This document shows, in pieces, positions 54,907-64,000 of a DNA stretch of 64,000 bases (the first letter of the stretch is position 1; each line of letters opens with the position of its first letter). The stretch lies in NCBI GenBank assembly GCA_021229015.1, contig CM037788.1, positions 49,787,040 through 49,851,039 of the forward strand, in the 5' to 3' direction. The DNA comes from Solen grandis (Eukaryota > Mollusca > Bivalvia > Adapedonta > Solenidae). A model generated the notes under the pieces. It had not been told where the DNA came from. It did no database searches and was given only the letters and a program-made list of their open reading frames with translations. A program made the translations under genes and the position numbers.

Positions 54907-55970
54907 TGCTGTGACAATACATGGGGCTTCAAACATTATAATAAGACTGGTATGACTCAAAATAGAGCAATTAGATATTTTATGGGTGTTTTATTATGGA
55001 TAAATGGTGATATGGGTTGGATTTCAACTCAACACAGACGTTGGGTTAATATGTTAAGGTTATGGAACCGTCTAGTAAATATAGATGATAGTAGACTAAC
55101 AAAGAAATTGTTTTTACATGATTTTAACAGTGCTGGAAATACATGGTGTTCTGAAATAAGAAATATCTTGCTACATACACATATGCTAAACCATTATGGT
55201 AACAAATTACCCGTGAATTTAAAAGATTGTGAAGATGCATTTTTTGCTCTGTATAAATCAAAATGGTTGGTCGATGTGAAAAGTGTTTCCAAATTACGAA
55301 CATATGTTGAATTTAGAGAGAATTATGGAACTGATAAATATTTATTTTCGTCATTAACAAAGACTGAAAGATCTCACTTAGCCCAATTCAGATGCGGAAT
55401 TTTACCTTTAAGACTAGAAACGGGACGATATGTAGGACTTAGTATAAATGATAGATTATGTACTCTATGTTCTGCAAATGTTGTAGAAGATGAGATTCAT
55501 TTTTTACTGAATTGTTCAAAATATACTGATTTGAGAGAAAAATTACTTAAAAAATGCATTGAAACAAATTCAAACTTTGATCAATTAACTGATTTAAATA
55601 AACTCATTTATGCGGTAAAAAATCATTATGTATATGTATCAAAGTTTTAGTGGACGTTATGAACAGGCGAAGACGTAACTTATACAAAGGTTAATATATT
55701 ATACAAAAATGTATATAGGATTTTTGATTTGATACATTATTGACAGCAAGTTTATTTATTATCCAAACTTATGCATGCTGTTTAAAACTATTTTTGTAAT
55801 TGTTATTCTTGTAATTTATTTCCATGTTTTCAGTTTAAAGTGACTTATAGGCCCAACGTGACCGGGTGTTGTAAATTGTGTGTATTTATTGTATATATGT
55901 GTAATGATAACAAAATGTCACTATAATAAAACTTACTTACTTACTTACTGACTTACTGACTTACTTACTT
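54907..55970 (+). mobile_element. 5'-truncated LINE with CTTA tail
   Basis: Contains the intact C-terminal ORF below, a ~270-bp 3' UTR and a tail of CTTA/CTGA repeats (55931-55968). The element starts abruptly inside the polyprotein, the usual result of incomplete reverse transcription. Target duplications not identified. Confidence 0.8.
54952..55650 (+). CDS. LINE polyprotein C-terminal part (downstream of RT)
   Basis: About 230 residues without interruption. QNRAIRYFMGVLLW matches the segment after the RT domain, where N-R-A-x-R-x-F(L)-G is usual. Near the end is a Cys-His cluster, CTLCSANVVEDEIHFLLNC (C-x2-C-x8-H-x4-C), as in LINE C-terminal zinc-binding domains. The frame continues upstream of the Met (WGFKHYNKTG), so the Met is not a true start. 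RT and endonuclease are absent, so it cannot move by itself; the open frame suggests recent insertion. Confidence 0.8.
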   Translation: MTQNRAIRYFMGVLLWINGDMGWISTQHRRWVNMLRLWNRLVNIDDSRLTKKLFLHDFNSAGNTWCSEIRNILLHTHMLNHYGNKLPVNLKDCEDAFFALYKSKWLVDVKSVSKLRTYVEFRENYGTDKYLFSSLTKTERSHLAQFRCGILPLRLETGRYVGLSINDRLCTLCSANVVEDEIHFLLNCSKYTDLREKLLKKCIETNSNFDQLTDLNKLIYAVKNHYVYVSKF

Positions 55971-56499
55971 ATCCAGACAGAGGTCATCTGCTCGACCAGG
56001 GTTGAAATTCTCGCAACCACCCTAACCCTAAGCCTAGGACAACTGCTTAGTATTAACGAACAGATCGGTTTAGCGTAATGGAAGTTGTTCCTTCGTTCGG
56101 TTAGGGGTAAGCGGCTAAAAGACATTTTACAAGCTTCTATGCACGCGGAAAAGGATAGATCGTAAGTGCTACACAGAGTAGAGTGCTGGAATTTAGTATT
56201 TGTAAGTTAAACGGTAACAGATGGAAGGTTATAATGGCGCTCTTTCAAGGGCAATATACCTCAATAACGTTATTTTCTTGTCAGCACTGTATTACTTAAT
56301 TTATAACATTCCTATTTGACCTTCACATTAAGTACAGGTATGTCGAAAAACTCATCCCAATATCAGACGGCTGAAAAGATGGATGAATGGACAGATGAAT
56401 AGATGAATGGATGGATAGACAGATGAACAGATGAATAGAGAGAGAAAGAGAGAGAGAGAGAGTTTCACAAATAAATTACACAATCTTACTTTAATCTTA

Positions 56500-56640
56500 C
56501 TTACATGTTGATTATATCCAACCAGTTTAAGAGAGAAACGAATGTTTGCACAGTGTTTGGAAATGTTCTGTCCACAGTGACAAGAGAACCTGAATTATCA
56601 GTGTTGAGACGTTTGCAGAAACCGGTCTTCATAGGTAACC
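56500..56640 (-). other. Candidate unassigned exon
   Basis: On the minus strand, CCTATGAAG or TGATAATTCAG acceptors and a strong CAACAT|GTAAGTAAG donor frame a stretch open in two phases (TGFCKRLNTDNSGSLVTVDR then TFPNTVQTFVSLLNW; or FSCHCGQNISKHCANIRFSL). Neither resembles a family I know. Joining it to the aminotransferase exon at 48738 breaks that gene's frame, so it could only be a noncoding 5' exon or chance. Confidence 0.25.
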
Positions 56641-57465
56641 GAAGCATTTGGAGCAAATCCAGCATAACCAGATGGCGTTAAACACGAGAAAAAAGACGAA
56701 GAAATGAAAGGGAAAAATTGTATGCGGAATTTATTTAGTGCACTTCCATACACACATAGAAAACAACATACCAGTATAGATGGTGTATCCCGTGTGGATA
56801 ACTCACATCGATTTCCAAACCGTCGTGCTAGGCCGTGTTATCATCAGAGACTACTAATCGATTTTCCCTTGTTCGCTACTTACTGCATGGGAGAATCCCT
56901 GGTCGAGCACGCGTTATAGGGCGGTGTTAGTTTAACGATTGAATGACACCTATGCAGTTTTTGTTGTTGTTGTTGTTGTTGTTTTCACTTGGGTTGAGGG
57001 GGGGGGGGAGGGGGGAATTGCGCGAACGAGATATTAGGATAATTTTACTACTATGTATAATGTAGTGTATAATGTAATATAATGTAGGAATTTTGTTGCA
57101 TTTTACTCTTTTTTAATGAAACTTTATTGCATAAAAGAATAATAAGAATAATAAGAACAATGATATAACATGACTGAACAGTTTTATTAAGAATATAACA
57201 TTTAACTACAACAGTGAGTCCATGCAAACAATATGGTATGCAAACTCATAATTATGAAATTATGAAGGGGTGAAATGAAAAAAAAAATGGGGGAAAATAT
57301 ATATTCCGGGCAGGGGGGAATGCCGCCTATATTCTCCGTATATTTTGACCAAAAAAACAACAACATATTCTCCGTATATTTGGACCAAAAAAAAAGAAAA
57401 AAAAAAGAAAAAAACATAAATAATAATAATAATATAAAAAAAAAAAAAAAAAAAAAAAAAACACT
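56641..57465. other. Low-complexity intergenic sequence
   Basis: (TTG)n at 56958-56981, a G run near 56998-57015 and A-rich runs at 57390-57461, including about 26 A in a row (57436-57461). No gene. Confidence 0.5.
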
Positions 57466-58133
57466 ACTATGGAAGATTATTCATGTAACTATGACAACAT
57501 GCTTACTTCCGAATGCTTTATGAAAAATAACATGTGCTTGTGCATACTTTTCCATGATGCCTTATTGCATTTTAAATGTCAAGTGTGTAATGCTAAATAT
57601 TATGTGCTTACGGAATAATAATATGCCAGTATATTTTAGGACCCAGGTGCTAACTACCAAATGTTACATAACAAATGAGAAGAGCAAGCATACATGTAGC
57701 TTTGAGAAATACATAACGCTAAATGCTTCCTGTTAACTACCAAATAAGAAGTGCAAGAATATATATTTATAAAATTTGTAAGTTAATGGCAGTTGATTGC
57801 GTTTACGTATGTGTCATTTTAAGAACTGCAATCAATTGCCATTAACTTACAAATTTTATAAACATGTATTCTTGCGCTTCTTATATGGAATTTAACAGAA
57901 AGCATTAGTTATGTGTCACTTGTTAGTGAGCACCTGGGTCTTAACATACTTGCATATTATAAGTCAGTAAGCACATAACATTTAGCATTACACACTTGAC
58001 ATTTAAAATAGTCTAACAGAAATGCAATAAGGCATCATGGAAAAGTATACATATATGCAAGCACATGTCATTTTTTCATAAAGCATTCGGAAGTAAGCAT
58101 GTTGTCATAGTTACATAAATAATCTTCCATAGT
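57466..58133. mobile_element. ~670-bp hairpin (long foldback element)
   Basis: ACTATGGAAGATTATTCATG at the left end is the complement of the right end ...AATAATCTTCCATAGT. Matching phrases run inward in mirror order: TTACTTCCGAATGCTTTATG, GATGCCTTATTGCATTT, AAATGTCAAGTGTGTAATGC, and AAAATTTGTAAGTTAATGGC, meeting at a ~25-base loop near 57802-57826. Arms are about 330 bp. It has no coding capacity; its terminal A-run neighbour and lack of a clear target duplication leave its class open. Confidence 0.85.
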
Positions 58134-59000
58134 CACCAACTATTACAGGCCTTTAATCTTGAGTGGTATTTTAATTTAAAGTTTTAAGATCTCATTAAAG
58201 ATAGTTTTTATTTAAAAAAAAACACCTCCCCAAGTGCCAAAGAAGAAAACCAACGGTGTGTAAATGGAGGAAATTGCCCTGAAATAATTGAATTATTCGT
58301 CCTTTATACAAGAATATTCGGTCTATATTCGGCGACTCCTCCGTAACTACTGGACATATAGCAATGATNNNNNNNNNNNNNNNNNNNNNNNNNNNNNNNN
58401 NNNNNNNNNNNNNNNNNNNNNNNNNNNNNNNNNNNNNNNNNNNNNNNNNNNNNNNNNNNNNNNNNNNNTATCACTAGACTTTGGCATCATGAAAGTATGT
58501 TTAATAAACCCAATAAATTGTTATAATGTGACATTTATCTATACAGAAGAAAAGATAAGCTGCAAATTCACAAAAACTCAACTGAAAATGGACAAATACC
58601 CAATTACTTTCAAATTGACGGGTGAATCTGGAAGACTCAATTAATTTTGTAAGCTTTGCATAACATTACTTATTGCTTAAGATATTTATAGACTTTGAGC
58701 AAAAAAGCCTATATCTCCTAGTCAATGGATGCCCCGAAGTCCTCTTAAGCTTATGAGGGACCATGATTATCATTTACCGTAATGATGGATTAACTTAAAT
58801 TTTATTTGACCTACTCATATTAGAAGATTATCTCATTTTTAATTGTGAGACCACTGATTTCATACAATTGCTCAGCATGTCATTTATGGCTATATATCTA
58901 ATTAATTCAATATATTTCCAACACAAATTATTTCCTTAAGTAGTGTCTACATATTGATTTGTAATATCTTAATGTATCATTTCATGTCTCTACTCTCGTA
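58134..59000. other. Intergenic sequence around the second gap
   Basis: Nothing recognised on either side of the gap. The short frame crossing the N run is an artefact. Confidence 0.45.
58369..58468. other. Assembly gap, 100 N
   Basis: Exactly 100 N, a scaffold join of unknown true length. Confidence 0.97.
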
Positions 59001-60284
59001 GGAGAGGTGGTTCACGAATATTGAAACACTTTGTAACAGCGTATAATTTTAAACTGATATGCATTTTACTGTAACAAATGCTCAATATGTGATCCATGCA
59101 TGTTGTAAATGAGTCTACATCGCTCTGGCCATGACTGCAAGGTTTTATTTATAACTGTAGGTTCTAGTTTTTTCCATTCATCCTTTAATGCTCGTTTAAG
59201 ACCTGCCAAAGTGTATATTTTACGTTTTTGTAAACGTCGTTTTAAGATACCCCAAATAGCAAAATCCATTGGTGCTGCATCAGGACTTTTGGGCATCCAT
59301 TCTTCAGGTGTTACAAAGTTGATATTTTGTTGAGGCAAGTATGCAAGTGTGTGTTTTGAGGTATGACTGGATGCACTATCCTGGTGGAAGACCATGTCTT
59401 TAATCTGGTCTCCAGGAAACATTCTGGGAAGATCTTTATTGACAAAAGGCTTCAGAACTTTATTGATATAGAAGTCTGAATTGACTTTTACACCTTTATC
59501 AATAATACGGATATCACCATGGAAGCTTACGCCTGCCCAGGCCATGAATCCTGGAGCAAACGAATCATGTTTTACAAACTTAAGTTTTGAAACAGCATGT
59601 ACTCCTTTCAGTAATAACAAACCCGACGATGACCATAACTGCCACCGAGATAAAACATTGCCTTGTCGGTGGTGACAAAATTCTTCCACTGGTTGTTATT
59701 TAAACGTAAATACGGACGCCATGAATGTTGACGTCTTTTCTCAATTTGATTTGCATTGAGCTTATGAACTTTGCATTTCTTGCGAAGTTTACATTTCAGT
59801 ACACGTTTAAAAATTCGATTAATAGTATCCTGAGATACACCTAAACGTTGTGCCATCTCTCTCTGGGTTGGAGGATTTACCCTTTGAATAAAAATGGTGA
59901 CTTTACGAATGACGTCATCAGTTGACTTAGTAGGTCGCCTATGAAACTCACGTGGTTTTGGCTGTTTAGTATTAGGATTTCGAGATTTGCCGATGGAATG
60001 TTTTACTCTATGTATTGTGCACAAAGATACATCATGCCCCTGCCCCTTTAGCTCCTTCTTTATGCTTCTATAGGAATTTCCTTTCTTCAACAGGTATTCT
60101 ATAACACCCTCTAAACTTGAGTCAATTTTACGTCTACCCATGTTGAAATCACAACTATGTGTAACATATATGTGTAGTTTGCTATTGAAAGGATAAGATA
60201 CAGTTAAAATCATGAAACTTGTGCTGCAGGTGTTCGCGAGAAACAAAGCTACAGGGTGTTTCAAAATTCGTGAATCACCCCCGG
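59001..60284 (-). mobile_element. Tc1/mariner element, 1284 bp, with TIRs and TA duplication
   Basis: TA|GGAGAGGTGGTTCACGAATA then TTGAAACAC at the left corresponds to the reverse complement of the right end, GTGTTTCAAAATTCGTGAAT then CACCCCCGG|TA. About 30 bp of imperfect TIR, with TA on both sides. The single transposase reading frame runs on the minus strand between them. Confidence 0.9.
59066..60141 (-). pseudogene. DD37D-type Tc1/mariner transposase, frameshifted
   Basis: The start is MGRRKIDSSLEGVIEYLLKK (60141), with two helix-turn-helix motifs (NSYRSIKKELKGQG...SLCTIHRV; TQREMAQRLGVSQDTINRIF). The first catalytic Asp is in FVTTDKAMFYL, where DE is more usual than DK. About 59610-59640 the frame shifts. 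The rest has MAWAGVSFHGDIRIIDKG, FHQDSASSHTSK (second Asp) and SPDAAPMDFAIWG (third Asp), with 37 residues between the last two, as in the maT group, then a stop at 59066. One frameshift is the only obvious lesion. Unlike the mariner at 45729 in spacing and ends, so an independent family. Confidence 0.9.
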
Positions 60285-60737
60285 TATATTGCCATGCATG
60301 CATTGATTGTTGTAATATGACAAACATTTTATGTTCAAGTTATATGAATAAACTTCTGTTCTGTTCATTATACTTATTTACTGATAGAACTTTACACTCC
60401 TGTGGTAGTATAGTAGTTTATTTACTGTTCACTTCTAAAAGTTATGGCTTGATTATCTCAAATATTGTTATGGATTTGACCAAAAACAAGACATCTAAAA
60501 TGCCATTCACACAAAATTCCATATTCAGGACAGATTACATGGATTTAAATCCTGATATGCCATTTTCTTTACCATTTCAAGGTCAATGTGTCATTTTAAA
60601 ATAAACCTTGACACAAGATTTGATCTCTCAATCTCTCAAAGCACGTGTCTCTAAAGCACTTATCAGGCAAGAGAAGATTTTGAAATCCAGTGTACTTTAA
60701 TAGGTGCTAGTTGGGATGGGTCAGATATATGGCTGGC
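60285..60737. other. Intergenic, nothing recognised
   Basis: A 130-codon plus-strand frame (60212-60604) begins inside the transposon and has no family resemblance; not called. Confidence 0.45.
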
Positions 60738-60741
60738 TTAA

Positions 60742-60972
60742 CCCTTTACTTCATATAGACACATTTTGACTCATAGGCAAACAGAGCAGACCCACTCTAT
60801 AGGAGCTGTCTGATCAGGGTCTCCTCTGTTTGCTCATACAATATTGTAGCTCAGTTTCTACACAGCCTGTGTGTCAAAGAAAAATTCATGATTTCATACA
60901 TACCATTTAAGTTAAATTAATTAATATTCATGAAGTCAAAAATTTGTACATGAATATTCATGAGGTAAAGGG
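60742..60972 (+). mobile_element. TTAA MITE, second type
   Basis: TTAA|CCCTTTACTTCATATAGACA ... TATTCATGAGGTAAAGGG|TTAA, 231 bp. An inner inverted repeat runs from GCAAACAGAGCAGACCC to GGGTCTCCTCTGTTTGC. Ends resemble the 23931 element, the interior differs; probably a related family. Confidence 0.82.
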
Positions 60973-61105
60973 TTAAAGTTGTTTATAAATGTCATTGACC
61001 CTGAAAAAAATTCTTCAAGAGAATCAGATACATCCAAAAGATGACCATGGTAGATAGTAGAATTAAATGAATACAAAGAAATCTTTAATGACCCTTTCAA
61101 AGACT

Positions 61106-61364
61106 TGACTTGACTTGACTATTTGAGTTTACCATCGCTGCGACATTATTTCAGTCAAATAGCGACGTCCATCTAATTACAGGTGGAGGAAGACCCCGAA
61201 TGCTTGGAGGCATCCGGGTAGAACCACCGACCTACCGCAAGCCAGCTGAAAGGCTTCCTCACATGAAAATCTGAATGACCCTGCTGAGATTCGAACCCAC
61301 GTGGTGAGGGGCTGAGTGAGTGTTAAAGTCAGCGACTTTATCCTCTCTGCCACGAAGGCCCCCT
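61106..61364 (-). mobile_element. SINE family A, full-length, with 13-bp target duplication
   Basis: Flanked on both sides by CCTTTCAAAGACT (61093-61105, 61365-61377). On the minus strand it starts at GGGCCTTCGTGGCAGAGAGG (A-box region), has the B box GTGGGTTCGAATCTC, the body GACGTCGCTATTTGACTGAA-like text, and ends in a short (AGTCA)n tail. The best preserved copy in the window. Confidence 0.93.
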
Positions 61365-61377
61365 CCTTTCAAAGACT

Positions 61378-62032
61378 GATTTGCAAGAATTTTCTTTGGC
61401 ATATATATCAGGGCTTATTTCTCTTTTTTTATCAGGGGCCACCCATTTGAATATGCCAACCAGATTCAGGCGTGTGGGCTTTAATCATTGACATTGGCTC
61501 TGAGTACTGGCACAACCCAGGCATCATGAATGTAATATTATTGAACTCTAGCTAGACGCTATTGTTACATTTTCACTGTAACTAAACTATTATAGATACA
61601 ATTAGAGATTATAACAGGACTGTTGCATTAGTTATGCAACATCTGTCTCAGTTGTGACTGTCGTTAATACAAATATTTGTTATTATATAATATTTATGGT
61701 TAATGTCTGGCTGGATGGTAACCAACCAATATATAAGCTGATCGGTCAAGGGTCTAGAGAGATCTTGTTAGAGCCTCGAGACTACCTCCAGCACAACCTT
61801 GCCAGATACCTTGGGGACTGAATAAATCTATTGCCAGCCACCACCGTCTCGTGTTAGTTTATTCCAGCCATAACACTACATAAAGATGGACATTTGTATA
61901 AACTGAAATAACTGGCTTCCCCAGTCAATAAAAAAGAATTAAGATCATAATTATCTAAAATAAGTAAAGTACAATACTGTCTGTGGGACAGTAAAGTTTC
62001 ATTTTAATAGCAAAGCAATCATACAAGCTTAC
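61378..62032. other. Intergenic or intronic sequence without recognised content
   Basis: I looked here for the exon that should follow the SLC37-like one and did not find it. Confidence 0.4.
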
Positions 62033-62114
62033 CTTGACAATACTGATGGGTTTCCTAGCCAGATGGTAGCTTGTGTAGACAAGAAAGGTGAAAATAATGA
62101 TGAACGCCCGATAC
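62033..62114 (-). CDS. SLC37-like sugar-phosphate/phosphate exchanger, single exon
   Basis: Between TTCTCTTTACAG and GTAAGC the minus strand encodes 27 residues, YRAFIIIFTFLVYTSYHLAR then KPISIVK, a membrane helix ending in Y-H-x-(S/A)-R-K-P-I-S-(I/V)-V-K. This is a signature of the first membrane segment in SLC37A1/A2-type proteins (major facilitator superfamily, endoplasmic-reticulum glucose-6-phosphate/phosphate exchange). Entry completes a split codon; exit phase 0. The start exon would be upstream (right). The following ~10 exons were not found to the left before the aminotransferase gene, so it may be a gene fragment, a gene with a distant remainder, or an assembly effect. Confidence 0.7.
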
Positions 62115-62327
62115 CTGTAAAGAGAAATGACATTTTGTGTATCGAGTAACTTGCCATACTCTTTCTAGTTATGCTTTCTGTACTCTTTTAAGACGCAGGA
62201 TATAGTGTGGGCTTAGTACATAACTGGTCAATCCCAATCATTCATAATTCTTCCATAAAAGCAAATATCTTTTTTCAAAATCACAGAGAATGATACATGT
62301 AATTCTATAAGAATATAATCAGTGTCC

Positions 62328-62356
62328 TGCACACACACACACACACACACACACAC
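62328..62356 (+). repeat. (CA)n microsatellite
   Basis: About 14 CA units. Confidence 0.93.
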
Positions 62357-62395
62357 CTGAATTGCAAATAGTCCCAATACTAGGCCATTTGTTAC

Positions 62396-63080
62396 AACAA
62401 GAGGGCCATGATGGCCCTGAATTTGCTCACCTGAGAAACATTGCCTTGATTGCCTGTACAAGTTACGATATTGTAGCATAGTCGTATTGAATACATTAGT
62501 CATACAGAAATACAGCAAGATCATTTCAATCCCACACATGAAACAGTACCTTTGAGCCAAATATGAAGCAGCTTAAAAGTACACGAGTAGGTCACTGGAA
62601 CGTGGTCAATAATTTTAATAAATTGATAGAGGTGCACTAGGCCATGTTACAAATGAAACATCTTAACCCCAGGCTTGTGGTTTCCGACGAGAAAATTGTA
62701 CAAGTATTTTCCTGTGCAAGTTAATACATGGGCCATAACTCCAGACATGATGGACAGATATCAGCAATAATTTAACTTGGCCGAGAGATTATGGCTATAA
62801 ACATGGTCATGAAGTTTAAAGAAGATTGAAGAACAAAATTAATGAAGATGCTAGAGTGTACACAAAGTGAAATCTGGCATTTTTTACCATTCAAGGGCCA
62901 TAACTCCTGACCTGATGGGCAGATATCAGTCATAACTGAACTTGGCCGAGAAATTATGGCTATAAACATTGTAATAAAGTGTGAAGAAGATTGCTGAAGG
63001 ATTGAAGATGCTAGAGCATCCACAAGAAAATGTTGACAGACGGACATACTGACAGACAACAGAAATTGACTGACCAAAAA
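62396..63080 (+). repeat. Dispersed repeat, 'GGCCCTGAAT.GCTCACCTGA' family, copy 2
   Basis: It begins AAGAGGGCCATGATGGCCCT then GAATTTGCTCACCTGAGAAA. It contains a ~158-bp direct duplication: GCCATAACTCCAGACATGAT...GGCTATAAACATGG near 62731 and 62889. It ends with GACAGACGGACATACTGACAGAC-like text. Frames over it on the minus strand are not genes. Confidence 0.7.
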
Positions 63081-63780
63081 AAAAACCATTGTTGAAAGAG
63101 TCTAAAACCAACTCTTTTGCTTTAATATGTTTATGATAGGCAAGCAATGTAATAGTATCTGCTGAAGATCATCATGAGATTCATGATCCTTTTTCCCTTA
63201 CAGTTTTCAGTGAATATTTTCATAACATTTCATTACACCAGCCTTAAAGCTTATCATATGCAAGATAATACAGAAAAAAAATGTTACGTTTGTGAAAATG
63301 TACTTGGTGAACTTACATGTGTTATCTTCAATCTCTTGTTAATGATACCAATACAGTAATAGCACTAAACTCAAGTTGTTTTAAGTGTAGCCGCCATCAA
63401 CAATACATACTTATAAACATTTATTATTTTTCAATGGTAGGCTATACATCTTTGTTATTTCTAAATGTGTATGCAGTAGATAAACACAATGATAACCAGA
63501 GCTTTTTTTTTTCTTTTTTAATCAGTGGCTATTCATCTGTGTTTTCCCCTCTAAAAACTTGATTTAATGCAGACTTCCCCCAAACTTACTATTTTCCCCA
63601 ATGATTTTCAGTCCAGAATGTAAAGAATTGGCAATATTTTTCCCATAATATGGTGTTAAAGCCCCTTCCCTGTCATCTGAAAAGGCCATATAACATCAGA
63701 AGCAAACTGTTTGACCTTTAAAATTTACAAACTTGATGTAGGCAACAAACATGTTAATATCTCCTCACTTTCAAGTTCCA
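63081..63780. other. AT-rich sequence, nothing recognised
   Basis: The short frames on both strands lack any family resemblance. I searched here for the SLC37-like first exon and saw no convincing candidate. Confidence 0.4.
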
Positions 63781-64000
63781 TCCCATCTCTTTAATCTATT
63801 TTATTCTTTCATCTTTCCCCTTCTCCTTCCCTTCCCCTTCTCACTTTTTTCTATCTCCCTTTCCTTTTAAATTTTCTTATCTCTTCCCTTCAGTGTTTAT
63901 CTTTCACTCATTCTTTCCTTTCATATCTGTCTCTGTCCCTCACCTACCTATGCCCCTCACTTTCCATTCATATCTATATCTGCCCCTTTCCTTTCATATC
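63781..64000 (+). repeat. CT-rich low-complexity tract
   Basis: Polypyrimidine sequence with repeated CTTTC, TTTCATTC, TCTATCTC and CATATCT words, running off the window. No clean unit. Confidence 0.8.

Noticed and set aside
57202..57523. Short frames at the A-rich tract
   Set aside because: Low-complexity Lys/Phe-rich translation of homopolymer runs.
60212..60604. 130-codon plus-strand frame
   Set aside because: Starts within the terminal repeat of the DD37D element and has no recognisable domain.

Overview
This looks like animal nuclear DNA, most probably from a mollusc and plausibly a bivalve. It is AT-rich, has small phase-consistent exons with GT/AG splice sites in long introns, no bacterial-style genes, and dense SINEs, LINE relics, MITEs and minisatellites. 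The taxon is inferred from repeat style and gene content and was not searched. Two runs of exactly 100 N (8269-8368, 58369-58468) mark scaffold joins.

Three host loci can be supported, all on the minus strand. (1) At the left edge (1200-4182) are the first three coding exons of PSMD9, the 26S proteasome assembly chaperone p27; the gene runs off the left end before most of its PDZ domain. (2) From 17629 to 50979 there is a complete gene that no single ORF shows: 14 coding exons whose phases all agree, giving 1479 nt (492 residues plus stop). It encodes a fold-type I PLP-dependent aminotransferase (class I/II) with an intact PLP-lysine signature and a basic, presequence-like N-terminus split over two small exons. 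(3) At 62033-62114 lies one isolated exon resembling the first membrane segment of SLC37 sugar-phosphate/phosphate exchangers; no partner exons were found.

The aminotransferase gene is mostly repeat by length. Its introns hold four unrelated tandem arrays: 24 bp (17698-18218), 37 bp (about 25800-27154), 21 bp (28427-30288) and 39 bp (37272-44130). They also hold four copies of one ~160-bp TTAA-flanked MITE, a nested MITE-in-MITE, a 314-bp MITE with 9-bp target duplications, and a mariner element with terminal repeats and a frameshifted transposase. The middle of the 39-bp array is full of single-base losses while both ends are clean, which looks more like unpolished long-read sequence than biology.

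The flanks are relic-rich. From 4.4 to 17.6 kb there are SINEs of three families, LINE reverse-transcriptase and RNase H fragments (one containing a 35-bp minisatellite) and a 179-bp tandem repeat next to the first gap. From 51 to 64 kb there are a 5'-truncated LINE with a CTTA tail, several inverted-repeat elements including a ~670-bp hairpin, a DD37D-type Tc1/mariner element with paired TIRs, TTAA MITEs, full-length tRNA-derived SINEs and a CT-rich end.

I found no clear evidence of an undescribed biological system. The most informative results are the reassembled aminotransferase gene and the array structure in its introns.
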